Source of the DNA: Darksidea phi
Lineage: Eukaryota > Ascomycota > Dothideomycetes > Pleosporales > Lentitheciaceae
Direction of reading: 5' to 3'
Assembly: GCA_030770425.1 (NCBI GenBank)
Contig: JASJFT010000477.1
Span: 1 to 10,267 of the forward strand
DNA: 10,267 bases
In this document: positions 1 to 7,770 of the stretch, in pieces
Numbering within the stretch: position 1 is the first letter of the stretch
Layout of the letters: every line of letters begins with the position of its first letter
Position numbers and translations under genes: made by a program
The notes under the pieces: generated by a model
What the model was told of the DNA's origin: nothing
Databases searched by the model: none
The model's input: only the letters and a program-made list of their open reading frames with translations

Positions 1-539
1 CTAAAGCTTACTCTTATTTACTTCTTAATTATATACTTTATAAAAATTATATATATACTATACTTAAACTAGAGTAAGAGTTAGTCTATTAAGAATATAA
101 GTACCTATTTTTAACCCTATCTAAGCTCCTCCTCTAAAAAGAGAAGTTAGTAGTATCTAAAGTAGAATTTCTTAAGACCTATTTTATCTAAATAGTATAT
201 ACTATATAGATTACTACTTATTTAAGTATAAAGAAAACTATTAGACTCCTAAGAGACCTATATTACTAGAGTATAATAAATAAAAATATAAAATATTATA
301 TAAGAAACTATAAGTAGTACTAATAAAGTTATAAGTTTTAGGATAAGACTTTAAGTCTTCTTAAACTACTCCCTATACCTAAGAGGGTATAGGAAGACGT
401 TTTTATAGACTTTAAAAGCTTTCTAAAGAACTATAAGGGATATAATAATATATTTATAATAATATATAGATTATTAAAATATATTTTCTTATTATTTTAT
501 TTTAAGACTACTACTATTAAAGATATAGCTACTCTCTAC

Positions 540-555
540 TATATATATATATATA
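540..555. repeat. TA microsatellite, copy A (8 units)
   Basis: A run of eight TA units lies within the integrase core of copy A. The same site in copy B (4672-4685) has seven units. The extra two bases in A shift the reading frame between the first and second catalytic Asp. Confidence 0.9.
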
Positions 556-1319
556 GTAAGTCTTTAGTCCCCTATATACTATAGTTTTAGATTAAGATCT
601 ATAGTTTATATTAGACTTTATAAAAGAATTATATAGATTTATAAAAATTAGCTAGTTATTATCTATAATCTACTATCTATAGACTAATAGTAATATAGAA
701 GTTTTTAATTAATAGCTAGACTAATAATTATACTTCTTTATAAACTTCTATTAGAATAACTAGTCTAACCTTCTATCTAGTATAGACTAGATCTAGGTAA
801 TTCTTCTATATAATATAATAGGATTTTTTCTATTCGAGATTAAATTTAGCTATAAGACTTATTACTACTAGAACTAGTAAGAATACGTCTATAAACCTTC
901 TAAATTACTAAATAATATAACTATATAGGTAGCCTAAGAGTTTATAAAAATCTAAGCTAATATAGTTTAATAGATTCGCGACTATATCTAAGCTAATATT
1001 ATAGTAGCTTAAAAAGTCTAGAACTAATAAGCTAATAAAAAATACTATCTTTTAGATTTTAATATAGGAGATTAAGTCTATATTATATCTAAGGGATTTA
1101 CTATCTTAAAACTAAGTCTAAAATTAGACTAGTAAATATATAAATCTTATTTTATTATTAACTAAAGGTATAGCTTCTATATAGTCTAGTTACCCCCTTA
1201 TATAAAAATATATAATATTTTTTATATAGATAAATTATATAAAGTTATATAAGACCTATTATCTAGTTAAGTACTTTCTAAGGAACTAGCTATAGAAGTA
1301 AATAGGTATTCTAAGTAAC

Positions 1320-1480
1320 TAGTAGCCTATATTCTTAATAGCTAGATTATTTATAGTAAGCTCTACTATTAAATAAAATAAATAGACTATAACCTAGACC
1401 TAATCTATTATCTAGTAAGTAATTTTATAAATATAGTCTAAAAAGTAAAAGAGTTCTATAATAAGTACTTTAATAAGCTA
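1320..1480 (+). other. Copy A chromodomain remnant
   Basis: This is the counterpart of the chromodomain in copy B (3755-3910), in frame with the second catalytic Asp and the Glu of the copy A integrase. The core that corresponds to GYDPDL in B is here read as DYNLDL, followed by an aromatic and Asn-rich stretch and a Lys/Glu-rich helix (KVKEFYNKY). It carries more RIP than its partner. Chromodomains at the end of integrase define the chromovirus branch of Ty3/gypsy elements and steer insertion to marked chromatin. Confidence 0.8.
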
Positions 1481-1620
1481 GATCTACCTAAATAGCTAGT
1501 CTAGTAGCTAGAAGCTATATTATAAGATAAGTTCCTTAGCCCCTAGTTAAAAGACGAGGTACTAGTTAAGATAGAAATCTAGAAAAATTACTAATACTAA
1601 GTATAGGCTCCTACTCTTTA

Positions 1621-1917
1621 TAGTCTATTAAAATAGGTAGTATAATATCTAAAGCTTAGAGTAATTACCTCTAGACTTAGAATACCTTTCTTCTATAGTC
1701 TACTAAAATAGGTAGTATATAGTCTAGAGCTTATAGTAATTACCTTTAAGTTTAGAGTACCTCTTTTTTATAGTCTACTAAAATAAGTAGTATAACGTCT
1801 AAAGCCTATAGTAACTATCTCTAAACTTAGGGTACCTCTTCTTTATAGTCTACTAAAATAGGTAGTATAATATCTAGAGTCTATAGTAACTACCTCTAAG
1901 TTTAAAGTACCCCTCTA
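1621..1917 (+). repeat. Four tandem 75-bp units (25 codons) after the chromodomain, copy A
   Basis: Units begin at 1621, 1696, 1771 and 1846, each with the phrase tagtcta(c/t)taaaata, and the array closes at 1918. Spacings are 75, 75, 75 and 72 bases, all multiples of three. The array is in frame with the chromodomain, so it encoded a repeated C-terminal tail; each unit begins YSLLKxxV as read now, with residues ending in a basic and Pro stretch (RxPxF or similar). Copy B has three intervals instead of four (72, 75 and 74 bases). The function of such a tail is unknown to me. Confidence 0.9.
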
Positions 1918-1950
1918 TAGTCTTACTTTACTATAAATAGAAATATAGAA

Positions 1951-2329
1951 GGAGTAAGTCTTATTCTCTAGTAAAATCGTATATATATAACTTCTAGGTA
2001 ATATAGAAAACTAAGTTACTAGTATTCTTTTATATATTCTATAATATTCTTTAGATATACTAAGCGCGTTATATAGTATATATATTAGAAAAATATTTTT
2101 TAGATAATAATTTATATAGTAAAATAAGTAAATATACGTAGGACTATATAATATTAATATACTCTAAGAATAATCTAGAGGGTATTAGTTAAATTATTTT
2201 TCGAGTAGAAAGTAATAGATATAGGTACCTATCTATCTTCTTTATCTTTCTCTCTTCCTTCTTTCCCCTCTAAAAGTATTTTTTCTTAATTATTCGTTTA
2301 CTAGGCCCTTAAGGATAAGACCTTAGTCC
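1951..2329 (+). other. Copy A 3' untranslated stretch
   Basis: This lies between the end of the Pol tail and the polypurine tract. It is mirrored by 2977-3352 in copy B, so it belongs to the element. I see no conserved domain in it. It contains a run of 27 uninterrupted pyrimidines at 2245-2271. CpG becomes more frequent from about 2290 onward than in the preceding 2 kb. Confidence 0.7.
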
Positions 2330-2339
2330 GGAAGAAAAG
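2330..2339 (+). other. Polypurine tract (plus-strand primer site), copy A
   Basis: Ten purines (ggaagaaaag) sit directly before the 3' LTR, as in LTR retrotransposons, where this tract survives RNase H and primes plus-strand DNA synthesis. The matching tract in copy B is 2967-2976 on the - strand. Confidence 0.8.
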
Positions 2340-2446
2340 TAATATTACGGCCTATTTTCTAAGTAATCTAGTTATTTTACTTATTTTCTATTTTAGTTAG
2401 TAGATTAGGTAATCCTAAGGATTAGTCTAATAGTTAGTTAGTTTAT

Positions 2447-2458
2447 TTAGCGCGCTAA
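2447..2458. repeat. 12-bp palindrome ttagcgcgctaa in LTR A
   Basis: A perfect palindrome with two CpG pairs. It is retained unchanged in LTR B (2848-2859), although copy A has lost most of its CpG elsewhere. It could be a protein-binding site or chance. Confidence 0.7.
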
Positions 2459-2467
2459 GCCCTATTC

Positions 2468-2496
2468 GGGTATAAGAACCCTCTATTCTTATACTC
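2468..2496. repeat. LTR hairpin, copy A
   Basis: Arms of 11 bases (2468-2478 and 2486-2496) flank a 7-base loop. One G-T wobble breaks the match. The same structure is perfect in copy B (2810-2838). Confidence 0.65.
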
Positions 2497-2610
2497 TTAT
2501 AGTACTATCTTAGAATAGCTTTAATATACCGATTCTACTATTAGTTAATTAGAAGACTACCTTAACTATTATAACTTCTAGTTAATTATACTTAGTCCTA
2601 GGGTCTTATA

Positions 2611-2695
2611 ATTATTACGACCCGTTTTCTAGATAATCTAGTTATTTTACTTATTTTCTATTTCGATTAGTAGATTAGGTAATCTTAAGAATTAG
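2611..2695 (+). repeat. Truncated LTR start between the two elements
   Basis: This spacer matches about the first 86 bases of the LTR in + orientation: it has attattacg, then the shared phrase ctagttattttacttatttt, and stops after attag. It directly follows the end of LTR A, with the terminal ta of A possibly serving as its first two bases, and is cut off by the end of LTR B. One base is inserted relative to LTR A. The simplest reading is that copy B integrated about 86 bases into an LTR lying next to A. Confidence 0.8.
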
Positions 2696-2809
2696 TATAA
2701 GACCCTAGAACTAAGTATAATTAACTAGGAGTTATAATAGCTAAGGTAGCCTTCTAATTAACTAATAGTAGAATCGGTATATTAAAGCTATTCTAAGATA
2801 GCGCTATAA

Positions 2810-2838
2810 GGGTATAAGAATAAGGGGTTCTTATACCC
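2810..2838. repeat. LTR hairpin, copy B
   Basis: A perfect inverted repeat of 11 bases (gggtataagaa and ttcttataccc) with a 7-base loop. By position inside an LTR it could shape the RNA near its processing site, but that is inference. Confidence 0.7.
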
Positions 2839-2847
2839 GAATAGGAC

Positions 2848-2859
2848 TTAGCGCGCTAA
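2848..2859. repeat. 12-bp palindrome ttagcgcgctaa in LTR B
   Basis: Identical to 2447-2458 in LTR A, on the mirror position. See that entry for what it might be. Confidence 0.7.
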
Positions 2860-2966
2860 ATAAGCTAACTAACTATTAGACTAATCCTCGGGATTACCTA
2901 ATCTACTAACCGAAATAGGAAATAAGTAAAATAACTAGGTTACCTAGGGAATAGACCGTAATATTA

Positions 2967-2976
2967 CCTCTCTTCT
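2967..2976 (-). other. Polypurine tract, copy B
   Basis: On the - strand this reads agaagagagg and abuts the start of LTR B at 2966, mirroring 2330-2339. Confidence 0.8.
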
Positions 2977-3352
2977 AGAATAAGGCCTTGTCCTTAAGGG
3001 CCTAGTAAACGAATAATTAAGAAAAAACGCTTTTTAGGGGGAGGAGGAGGAAGAGGAGTAGGGGGGATAGGTAGATACCTATATCTATTACTCCCTACTC
3101 GAAAAATAATTTAACTAATACCCTCTAGATCGTCCTTAGAGTATATAAACGTTATATAGCCCTACGTATATCTACTCGTTTTACTATATAAATTATCGTC
3201 TAAAAAATATTTTTCTAATATATATACTATATAACGTACTTAGTATATCTAAAGGGCGTTATAGAATATATAAGAGGACGCTAGTAACTTAGTTTTCTAT
3301 ATTACCTAGGAGTTATATACGCGTAGCCCTACTAGAAAGTAAGGCTTACTCC
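2977..3352 (-). other. Copy B 3' untranslated stretch
   Basis: This is the mirror of 1951-2329. It holds no recognisable domain. The + strand has a purine run at 3036-3058 and, after one T, another at 3060-3067, so the element's sense strand is pyrimidine-rich here, as in copy A. One of the six surviving TG dinucleotides is at 2989-2990. Confidence 0.7.
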
Positions 3353-3380
3353 TCCTATATTTCTATCTATAGTAAAGTAA

Positions 3381-3606
3381 GGCTATAGAGGGGTACTCTA
3401 AGCTCGGAGGTAGTTACCGTAGGCTTTAGACGTTATACTACCCGTTTTAGTAGGCTATAAAGAAGAGGAGCCTTAAGCTTAGAGGTAATTACCGTAAGCT
3501 CTAGGCTATACGCTACCCGTTTTAGCGGGCTATAAAGGAAGGTATTCTAAGCCTAGAGGTAATTACCCTAAGCTCTAGGTACTATACTATCTATTTTAAT
3601 AGGCTA
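3381..3606 (-). repeat. Three tandem units of about 75 bp after the chromodomain, copy B
   Basis: On the + strand the phrase ggctata recurs at 3381, 3453, 3528 and 3602, giving spacings of 72, 75 and 74 bases. The 74-base unit lacks one base relative to its siblings, near 3538-3545, which shifts the Pol frame. Copy A has one more unit. The array follows the chromodomain in frame and would have encoded a repeated C-terminal tail. Confidence 0.88.
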
Positions 3607-3754
3607 TAAGGAGTAGGGGCCTATACTTAGTACCGACGATTTTTCTAGATTCCTATCTTAACTAGTACCTCGTCTTCTAACTAGGGACTAAGGAACTTAT
3701 CTTATAACGCGGCTTCTAACTACTAGACTAGCTATTTAGATAGGCCTAGCTTAT

Positions 3755-3910
3755 TAGGGTACTTATTATAGAACTCTTTTACTTTTTAGACCGTATTTAT
3801 AAAATTACTTACTAGGTAGTAGATTAGGTCCGGGTCGTAGCCTATCTATTCTGTTTAATAGTAGAGCTTACTATAAACGATCCGGCTATCGAGGATATAG
3901 ACTACCGGCT
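3755..3910 (-). other. Copy B chromodomain
   Basis: Read on the - strand the segment gives VVYILDSR, then (after a region with RIP stops) IGYDPDL, SNFIN and KEFYNKYP. This matches the chromodomain pattern found at the C-terminus of chromovirus integrases: ILDxR, then xWxGYxPxxxTWEP, then an Asn-Phe and a closing helix. Aromatic cage positions are partly lost: the expected Trp before the GY motif is now TAG. It is in frame with the integrase. In the family it binds methylated histone H3 or another chromatin mark and directs insertion. A surviving TG at 3852-3853 lies here. Confidence 0.85.
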
Positions 3911-3989
3911 ACTCGGGATACCTATTTACTTTTATAGCTAGTTCTTTAGAAAGTACTTAACTAGGTAATAGATCTTATATAGCTTTATA

Positions 3990-4190
3990 TAACCTATTTA
4001 TATAGAAAACGTTATATATCTTTATATAGGAGGGTAACTAGACTATATAGGAGCTATATCTTTAGCTAATAATAAGATAAGGTCTATATATTTACTAGTC
4101 TAATTTTAGACTTAGTCTCGAGGTAGTAAATCCCTTAGATATAATATAGACTTAATCTCCTATATTAAAATCTAGGAGGTAGTATTTTTT
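3990..4190 (-). other. Integrase C-terminal GPY/F module, copy B
   Basis: The - strand reads NIGDQVYI-like (with TAG for Gln), then KGFTTSRLSLKLD, then RPYLI at about 4070-4090, then YNVFYIDRLYK. In chromoviruses this module has a GDxV start, a KL(D)xxxxGPF/Y core and a HxVFHVS/D ending. The Gly of GPY reads Arg (aga), as expected from RIP of tatgga. It helps integrase assemble and bind DNA. Confidence 0.82.
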
Positions 4191-4479
4191 ATTAGCTTAT
4201 CGGCTCTAGGCTTTCTAAGTTACTACGATATTAGCTTAGGTATAGTCGCGAACCTATTAAACTACGTTAGCTCGAGTTTTTACGAACTTCTAGGCTACCT
4301 ACGTAGTTATATCGTCCGGTAATTTAAAGGGTTTACGAATACGTTCTTATTAGTCCTAGTAGTAATAAGTCTTATAATCGAATTCGATCTTAAACGGGGA
4401 AAATCCTATTATATCGTACGGAAGAATTACCTAGACCTAGTCTATACTAGATAGAAGATTAGACTAGTTATTCTAATAG

Positions 4480-5010
4480 AAGTTTATAAAGAGGTATAAT
4501 TATTAGTCTAGCTATTAATTAAAAACTTCCGTATTACTATTAGTCTATAGGTAGTAGGCTATAGATAATAACTAGCTAATTTCTACGAGTCTATATAATT
4601 CTTTTATAAAGCCTAATATAAACTATAGACCTTAATCTAAGACTATAGTATATAGGGGATTAAAGACTCGCTATATATATATATAGTAGAGAGTAGCTAC
4701 GTCTTTAGTAGTAGTAGTCTTAAAGTAGGGTAACGAGAAAACGTATTTTAATAATCTATATATTACTATAAATATATTATTATATCCCTTATAGTCCTTT
4801 AGAAAGCTTTTAAAGTCTATAGAGACGTCTTTCTATACCCTCTTAGGTATAGGGAGTAGTTTAAGAAGACCTAGGGTCTTATCTTAAGACTTATAACTCT
4901 ATTAGTACTACTTATAGTTCCTTATATAATACTTTATATCTTTATTTATTATACCCTAGTAATATAGGTTTCTTAGAAGCCTAATAGTTTTCTTTATACC
5001 TAGATAAGTA
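4480..5010 (-). other. Copy B integrase: zinc-binding and DDE catalytic core
   Basis: The zinc-binding part is at about 4903-5010 (GIKKTIRLLRN, then RNYK-stop-Y, where the family has RxCxxC). The core has Asp at 4815-4817 in SIDFKSF, Asp at 4635-4637 and Glu at 4527-4529 in TEVFN. The last two are 108 bases apart, so 35 residues lie between them, the canonical integrase spacing, and all three acidic residues survive. Integrase joins the cDNA ends to host DNA. The stop codons inside make it inactive now. Confidence 0.92.
4672..4685. repeat. TA microsatellite, copy B (7 units)
   Basis: Seven TA units keep the integrase frame here; copy A has eight at 540-555 and is frameshifted. Confidence 0.85.
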
Positions 5011-5357
5011 GTAATCTACGTAGTATATACCGTCTAGATAAGATAGGTCTTAAGGAACCCTACTTTAGATACTACTAACTTCTCTTTTTAAAGGAGAAGT
5101 CTAGATAGGGTTAAGAATAGGTACTTATATCCTTAACGAGCTAACTTTTACTCTAGTTCGAGTATAGTATATATACGATTTTCGTAAAGTATATAGTTAA
5201 GAAGTAGATAAGAATAAACTTTAGTTTTATACTTAGGATTCTAGGTATTAGTAGCGGCTATTAAGGTAGCTATCGTAGCGGAGGCCTATCTAGAGAAGAT
5301 AAAGACGTAAGTTCTAGTAGCTTTATCTTTTTTCTTCTAAGTTTTTAACTCCTTTTA

Positions 5358-5860
5358 TTTTCGAGAGAGAGTATCCGTAATAATATTAGTAGTCCCGGGA
5401 TAGTAATAAATAGTATAGTAGTAGTCTATAAGCTTCTTAGTCTAGTAAGCCTATTATAGGGTTAGTTTATACTTAGTCGAGAAATATTCTAGTACTTAGT
5501 AATTAGTAATAACTTAGAAGGGTTTATTTAGTTATAATTCTATAAGCTAAGTCCTCTATTTATTTAAATCCCTTATAACCGCGAGTATCTCTTTATTATA
5601 GATCTTATAGTTTATTTTCGTAGACTTTATTATCTTTATAAAGTAGACTATAGATCGCTAGATTCTATTATCTTAGAGCTACGTAAAGATATCTACTAGG
5701 ACGCCGTTACTTATATCGGTTTCTATACGGGTCCTATAGTAGGGCGAGTAATATCTTATAATAATATTCGAATATAATAATATCTTACTTTTCTTAAATA
5801 CGACTTACTCTTTAGGCCCGAAGGTATAGAATTTTCCCTTTTATAGTAATCGGGTAAGCG
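5358..5860 (-). other. Copy B RNase H domain
   Basis: The - strand shows IETDIS with Asp at 5715-5717, NKEILAVI with Glu at 5589-5591, then ITNYxVLEYF where the family usually has TDHxxLxYF, and closes with DTLSRK at 5358-5380. The change of TD to TN fits RIP of actgat to actaat, so one catalytic Asp is lost. This domain degrades the RNA template during reverse transcription. Its order, straight after reverse transcriptase and before integrase, is typical of Ty3/gypsy. Confidence 0.9.
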
Positions 5861-6019
5861 AGCGGACTATACGACCGTAGTCTTTTAGCTACTTTTAGTA
5901 GTAGTTATAGAAACCTAGGTAAGCTTATAACCCTTTTAGGGTTATAGATTCCTTCTAGTCTCTAATAGCTACTATCTTATTAGGGTCTATACGGATCCCT
6001 TTAGTACTAATAATAAAAT

Positions 6020-6690
6020 CTAAAAACTTTACCTTAGTAACTATAAACTTACTCTTTTTAATATTAACCTATAGTCTAGTCTTCTTAAGCTTATCTAGGA
6101 TTTTACTTATATATTTCTTATACTTAAGGGGGTCCTCTAAGTAGATTAAGATATCGTCTATATAGGTAGTATAGATCTCGTCGATTTCGTCCTTAAGTAC
6201 TTAATTAATATAGTACTAAAAGGTTACCGGCCTATTATATAGCCTAAAAGGTAGAACGTAGTATTTATAATTTCTATATTACGTTTTAAAAGTTATAAGG
6301 TCTTCTACGTCGGGGTTTAATCTAATATAATAGAAGACTTAATATACGTCTAGCTTAGTAAAGACTTTTACTTTAGAGAGTTATATTAATATCTTTTTAA
6401 TTAAGAGGATAGCTATAACGTCTTTCTTTATAACTATATTAATTTTTTAGTAGTCGACGTAGAATTTCTACCCCCCTCCTAGCTTCTTAGTAAATAGAAT
6501 GGGTAAGGCGAAATTAACGTCGCTAGTTATAATAAAGCCCTTTTTTAGGTACTCTTCTAAGTAAGCTTTTAGTAACTTTAGGTATTTAAGGAATATATTA
6601 TAGAGTAGGCTTATACTAAGCTTACTTATATTATTCTTAAGAGTAATTTTATAGTCGATACCCTCTCTTCTAGAAGGTAGCTTATCTAAG
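6020..6690 (-). other. Copy B reverse transcriptase domain
   Basis: In order on the - strand: LPSRREGID (about 6654-6680), KGFIITSDV, FYVDY (6450-6464), FTKLDV (6345-6365), VLPFRLYNRPVTF (6219-6257, where the family has MPFGLxNAPATF), YIDDILIY (6141-6164), and KGIRIDP. The first Asp in FTKLD and both Asp of YIDD are intact. The Gly of PFGL reads Arg. The order and spacing leave no doubt about a Ty3/gypsy enzyme. The single ATG of the window (6499-6501, + strand) lies antisense to this domain and is not a start. Confidence 0.95.
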
Positions 6691-7379
6691 TCGACCTTAG
6701 AAAAGTAGTCTAGGGTAGCTCCTACGTAACCTTTATAAGAGAGCTTTTCTACTATTATATTTTATATATTTTATTCTACTAAGTCTTCTACTAAGTCTTT
6801 CGACTATCTATCTTTAATTAATAAGTTAACTTTATATAGACTAGTAGCTTTTAGTATAACTTCTTTCTTATCTATAAGCTTCTATATCTTAGGAGACTCG
6901 AGAAAATATATATCGAACTTATTACCGGCGGTCTATCCTAGTAGGTCGTCGGGAATAGATATTACTTTCTTTTTCTTTCTATTATTTTTTCGGCGATCTT
7001 GTTAGCTTTTCTTAGATTTAGTACCTCTTAAACTACTATTAGTATTACTATCCGCGTTTCTCTATATTTCCTTAGGAGTAGCTTACTAGTCCTCTATTAT
7101 CTATAGTGGGGCTTCGGCGGGCTCGTAGACCTCCTCCTAGGGGATTATAAGGGCTTTAATTAGAATCTCCGAACTAAGTATTAGATCCTTTCTAAGTAAG
7201 TAGGTCTTCTTCTATACTTTAACCTATTAATTAATTAGATCGTCGCGACGTAAAGCGTCGTCCTAGTATTCTAGGTCTAGCTTCGGATCCGGCTTCTCTA
7301 TAGTGGTTAGGTTATATTTTATCTACTTTAGGGTATTATCTAGCTAGTATAAAGTCTAGTTATAATAGTTAATTAAGGA

Positions 7380-7690
7380 CCGGGTTTATTTAAAGAATTT
7401 TCTTCCGAGTATTATATTATAATACCCGAGCTTATAGAAGAGGAACTAGGTAGATATATTCTTTCCCTAGATTAATAGATTAGCTTAGATAGCTATATTA
7501 ACTAAGTAACCGTATTTCCCGTTAAACCCGTTAAGGGGGATCGGTTTCTTTAGTCGATAGAAGACGGGCTTTAGCTTTTTCTTTACTACCTTTAAATATT
7601 TAGAGTAGACTAATAGGTACGTACTAGTACTACTATCTACTAATCCCCTTAGTTATATAGCTAGGCTATTTACTATAAGTTAAATAGGGA
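7380..7690 (-). other. Copy B aspartic protease domain
   Basis: The - strand reads GLVDSSTSTYLLV with the Asp at 7635-7637, then about 70 residues on YNIILGRKFF. These match the retropepsin active site DSGAS and the ILGxxW flap-side motif. Both odd residues are explained by TG to TA changes (ggt to agt, gct to act). A basic linker (RKNNRKKKK, about 6970-7000) follows before reverse transcriptase. The enzyme would mature Gag and Pol. Confidence 0.85.
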
Positions 7691-7770
7691 GCGTAAATAA
7701 TTTCGAATCGATAAGCTACGGTATCTTAATAAGTCGTTAATAATTAAGGGGTTTAATTACTCCTATATAG

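Larger units (their letters stand above)
1..1950 (+). pseudogene. Copy A: 3' part of chromovirus Pol (integrase, GPY/F, chromodomain), RIP-inactivated
   Basis: This is the 3' end of a Ty3/gypsy pol gene, cut by the left edge. In order it shows the integrase zinc-binding region (about 216-322, with its His and Cys codons turned to Tyr), the DDE core with Asp at 408-410 (context IDFKSF), Asp at 590-592 and Glu at 698-700, the GPY/F region, and a chromodomain at about 1320-1480. The second Asp and the Glu are 108 bases apart, the canonical D-35-E spacing. From Asp1 to Asp2 is 182 bases against 180 in copy B, because a TA microsatellite at 540-555 has one extra unit, so the frame breaks there. 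Many in-frame TAA and TAG lie where Gln or Trp codons are expected. There is no ATG. The exact C-terminus is uncertain; the frame stays coding-like through the tandem repeats. It is dead as a protein gene. Confidence 0.9.
2340..2610 (+). repeat. Copy A 3' LTR (271 bp)
   Basis: The LTR starts taatattacgg just after the polypurine tract and ends gggtcttata. The expected TG...CA ends of a retroviral LTR would read TA...TA after RIP, which is what is seen. Copy B has an LTR of the same 271-bp length on the other strand, differing at about 20 positions by my count, all transitions. Inside are a CpG-rich palindrome (2447-2458), and an imperfect hairpin at 2468-2496. No promoter element can be assigned safely. 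Confidence 0.88.
2696..2966 (-). repeat. Copy B 3' LTR (271 bp)
   Basis: Reverse complement of LTR A: on the - strand it begins taatattacgg at 2966 after a polypurine tract and ends gggtcttata at 2696. It is exactly as long as LTR A. It keeps more C and G than LTR A, including CpG where A has TA. The partner 5' LTR of copy B must lie beyond 10267, so copy B is longer than 7.57 kb. Confidence 0.88.
1..5224. repeat. Large inverted repeat (tail-to-tail retrotransposon copies)
   Basis: The left arm (1-2610) is the reverse complement of the right arm (2696-5224), with an 85-bp spacer at 2611-2695. Anchors I matched by eye include 1-30 with 5195-5224, the integrase block near 400 with that near 4815, the 75-bp repeats, and the two 271-bp LTRs. 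Sampled stretches agree at about 85-92 percent, and nearly all mismatches are transitions, with copy A holding T or A where B holds C or G. Length differences are one extra 75-bp unit in A, one extra TA in A and a few single-base indels. The left arm is cut by the window edge; the match ends at 5224 only because A is truncated there. The arms are two copies of one element in opposite orientation. Confidence 0.95.

Noticed and set aside
1621..1917. CRISPR array or satellite
   Set aside because: Units are directly abutting 75-bp copies without distinct spacers, are in frame with Pol, and recur in the second element copy.
1..2600. Mitochondrial or plastid DNA, or a bacterial genome of low GC
   Set aside because: Low GC is explained by missing CA and TG. 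The same element is much less AT-rich on the other arm, and Ty3/gypsy chromovirus parts mark a nuclear fungal repeat.
6499..6564. ORF from the only ATG of the window (+ strand), about 20 codons
   Set aside because: It is short, antisense to the reverse transcriptase domain, and depends on one surviving TG.
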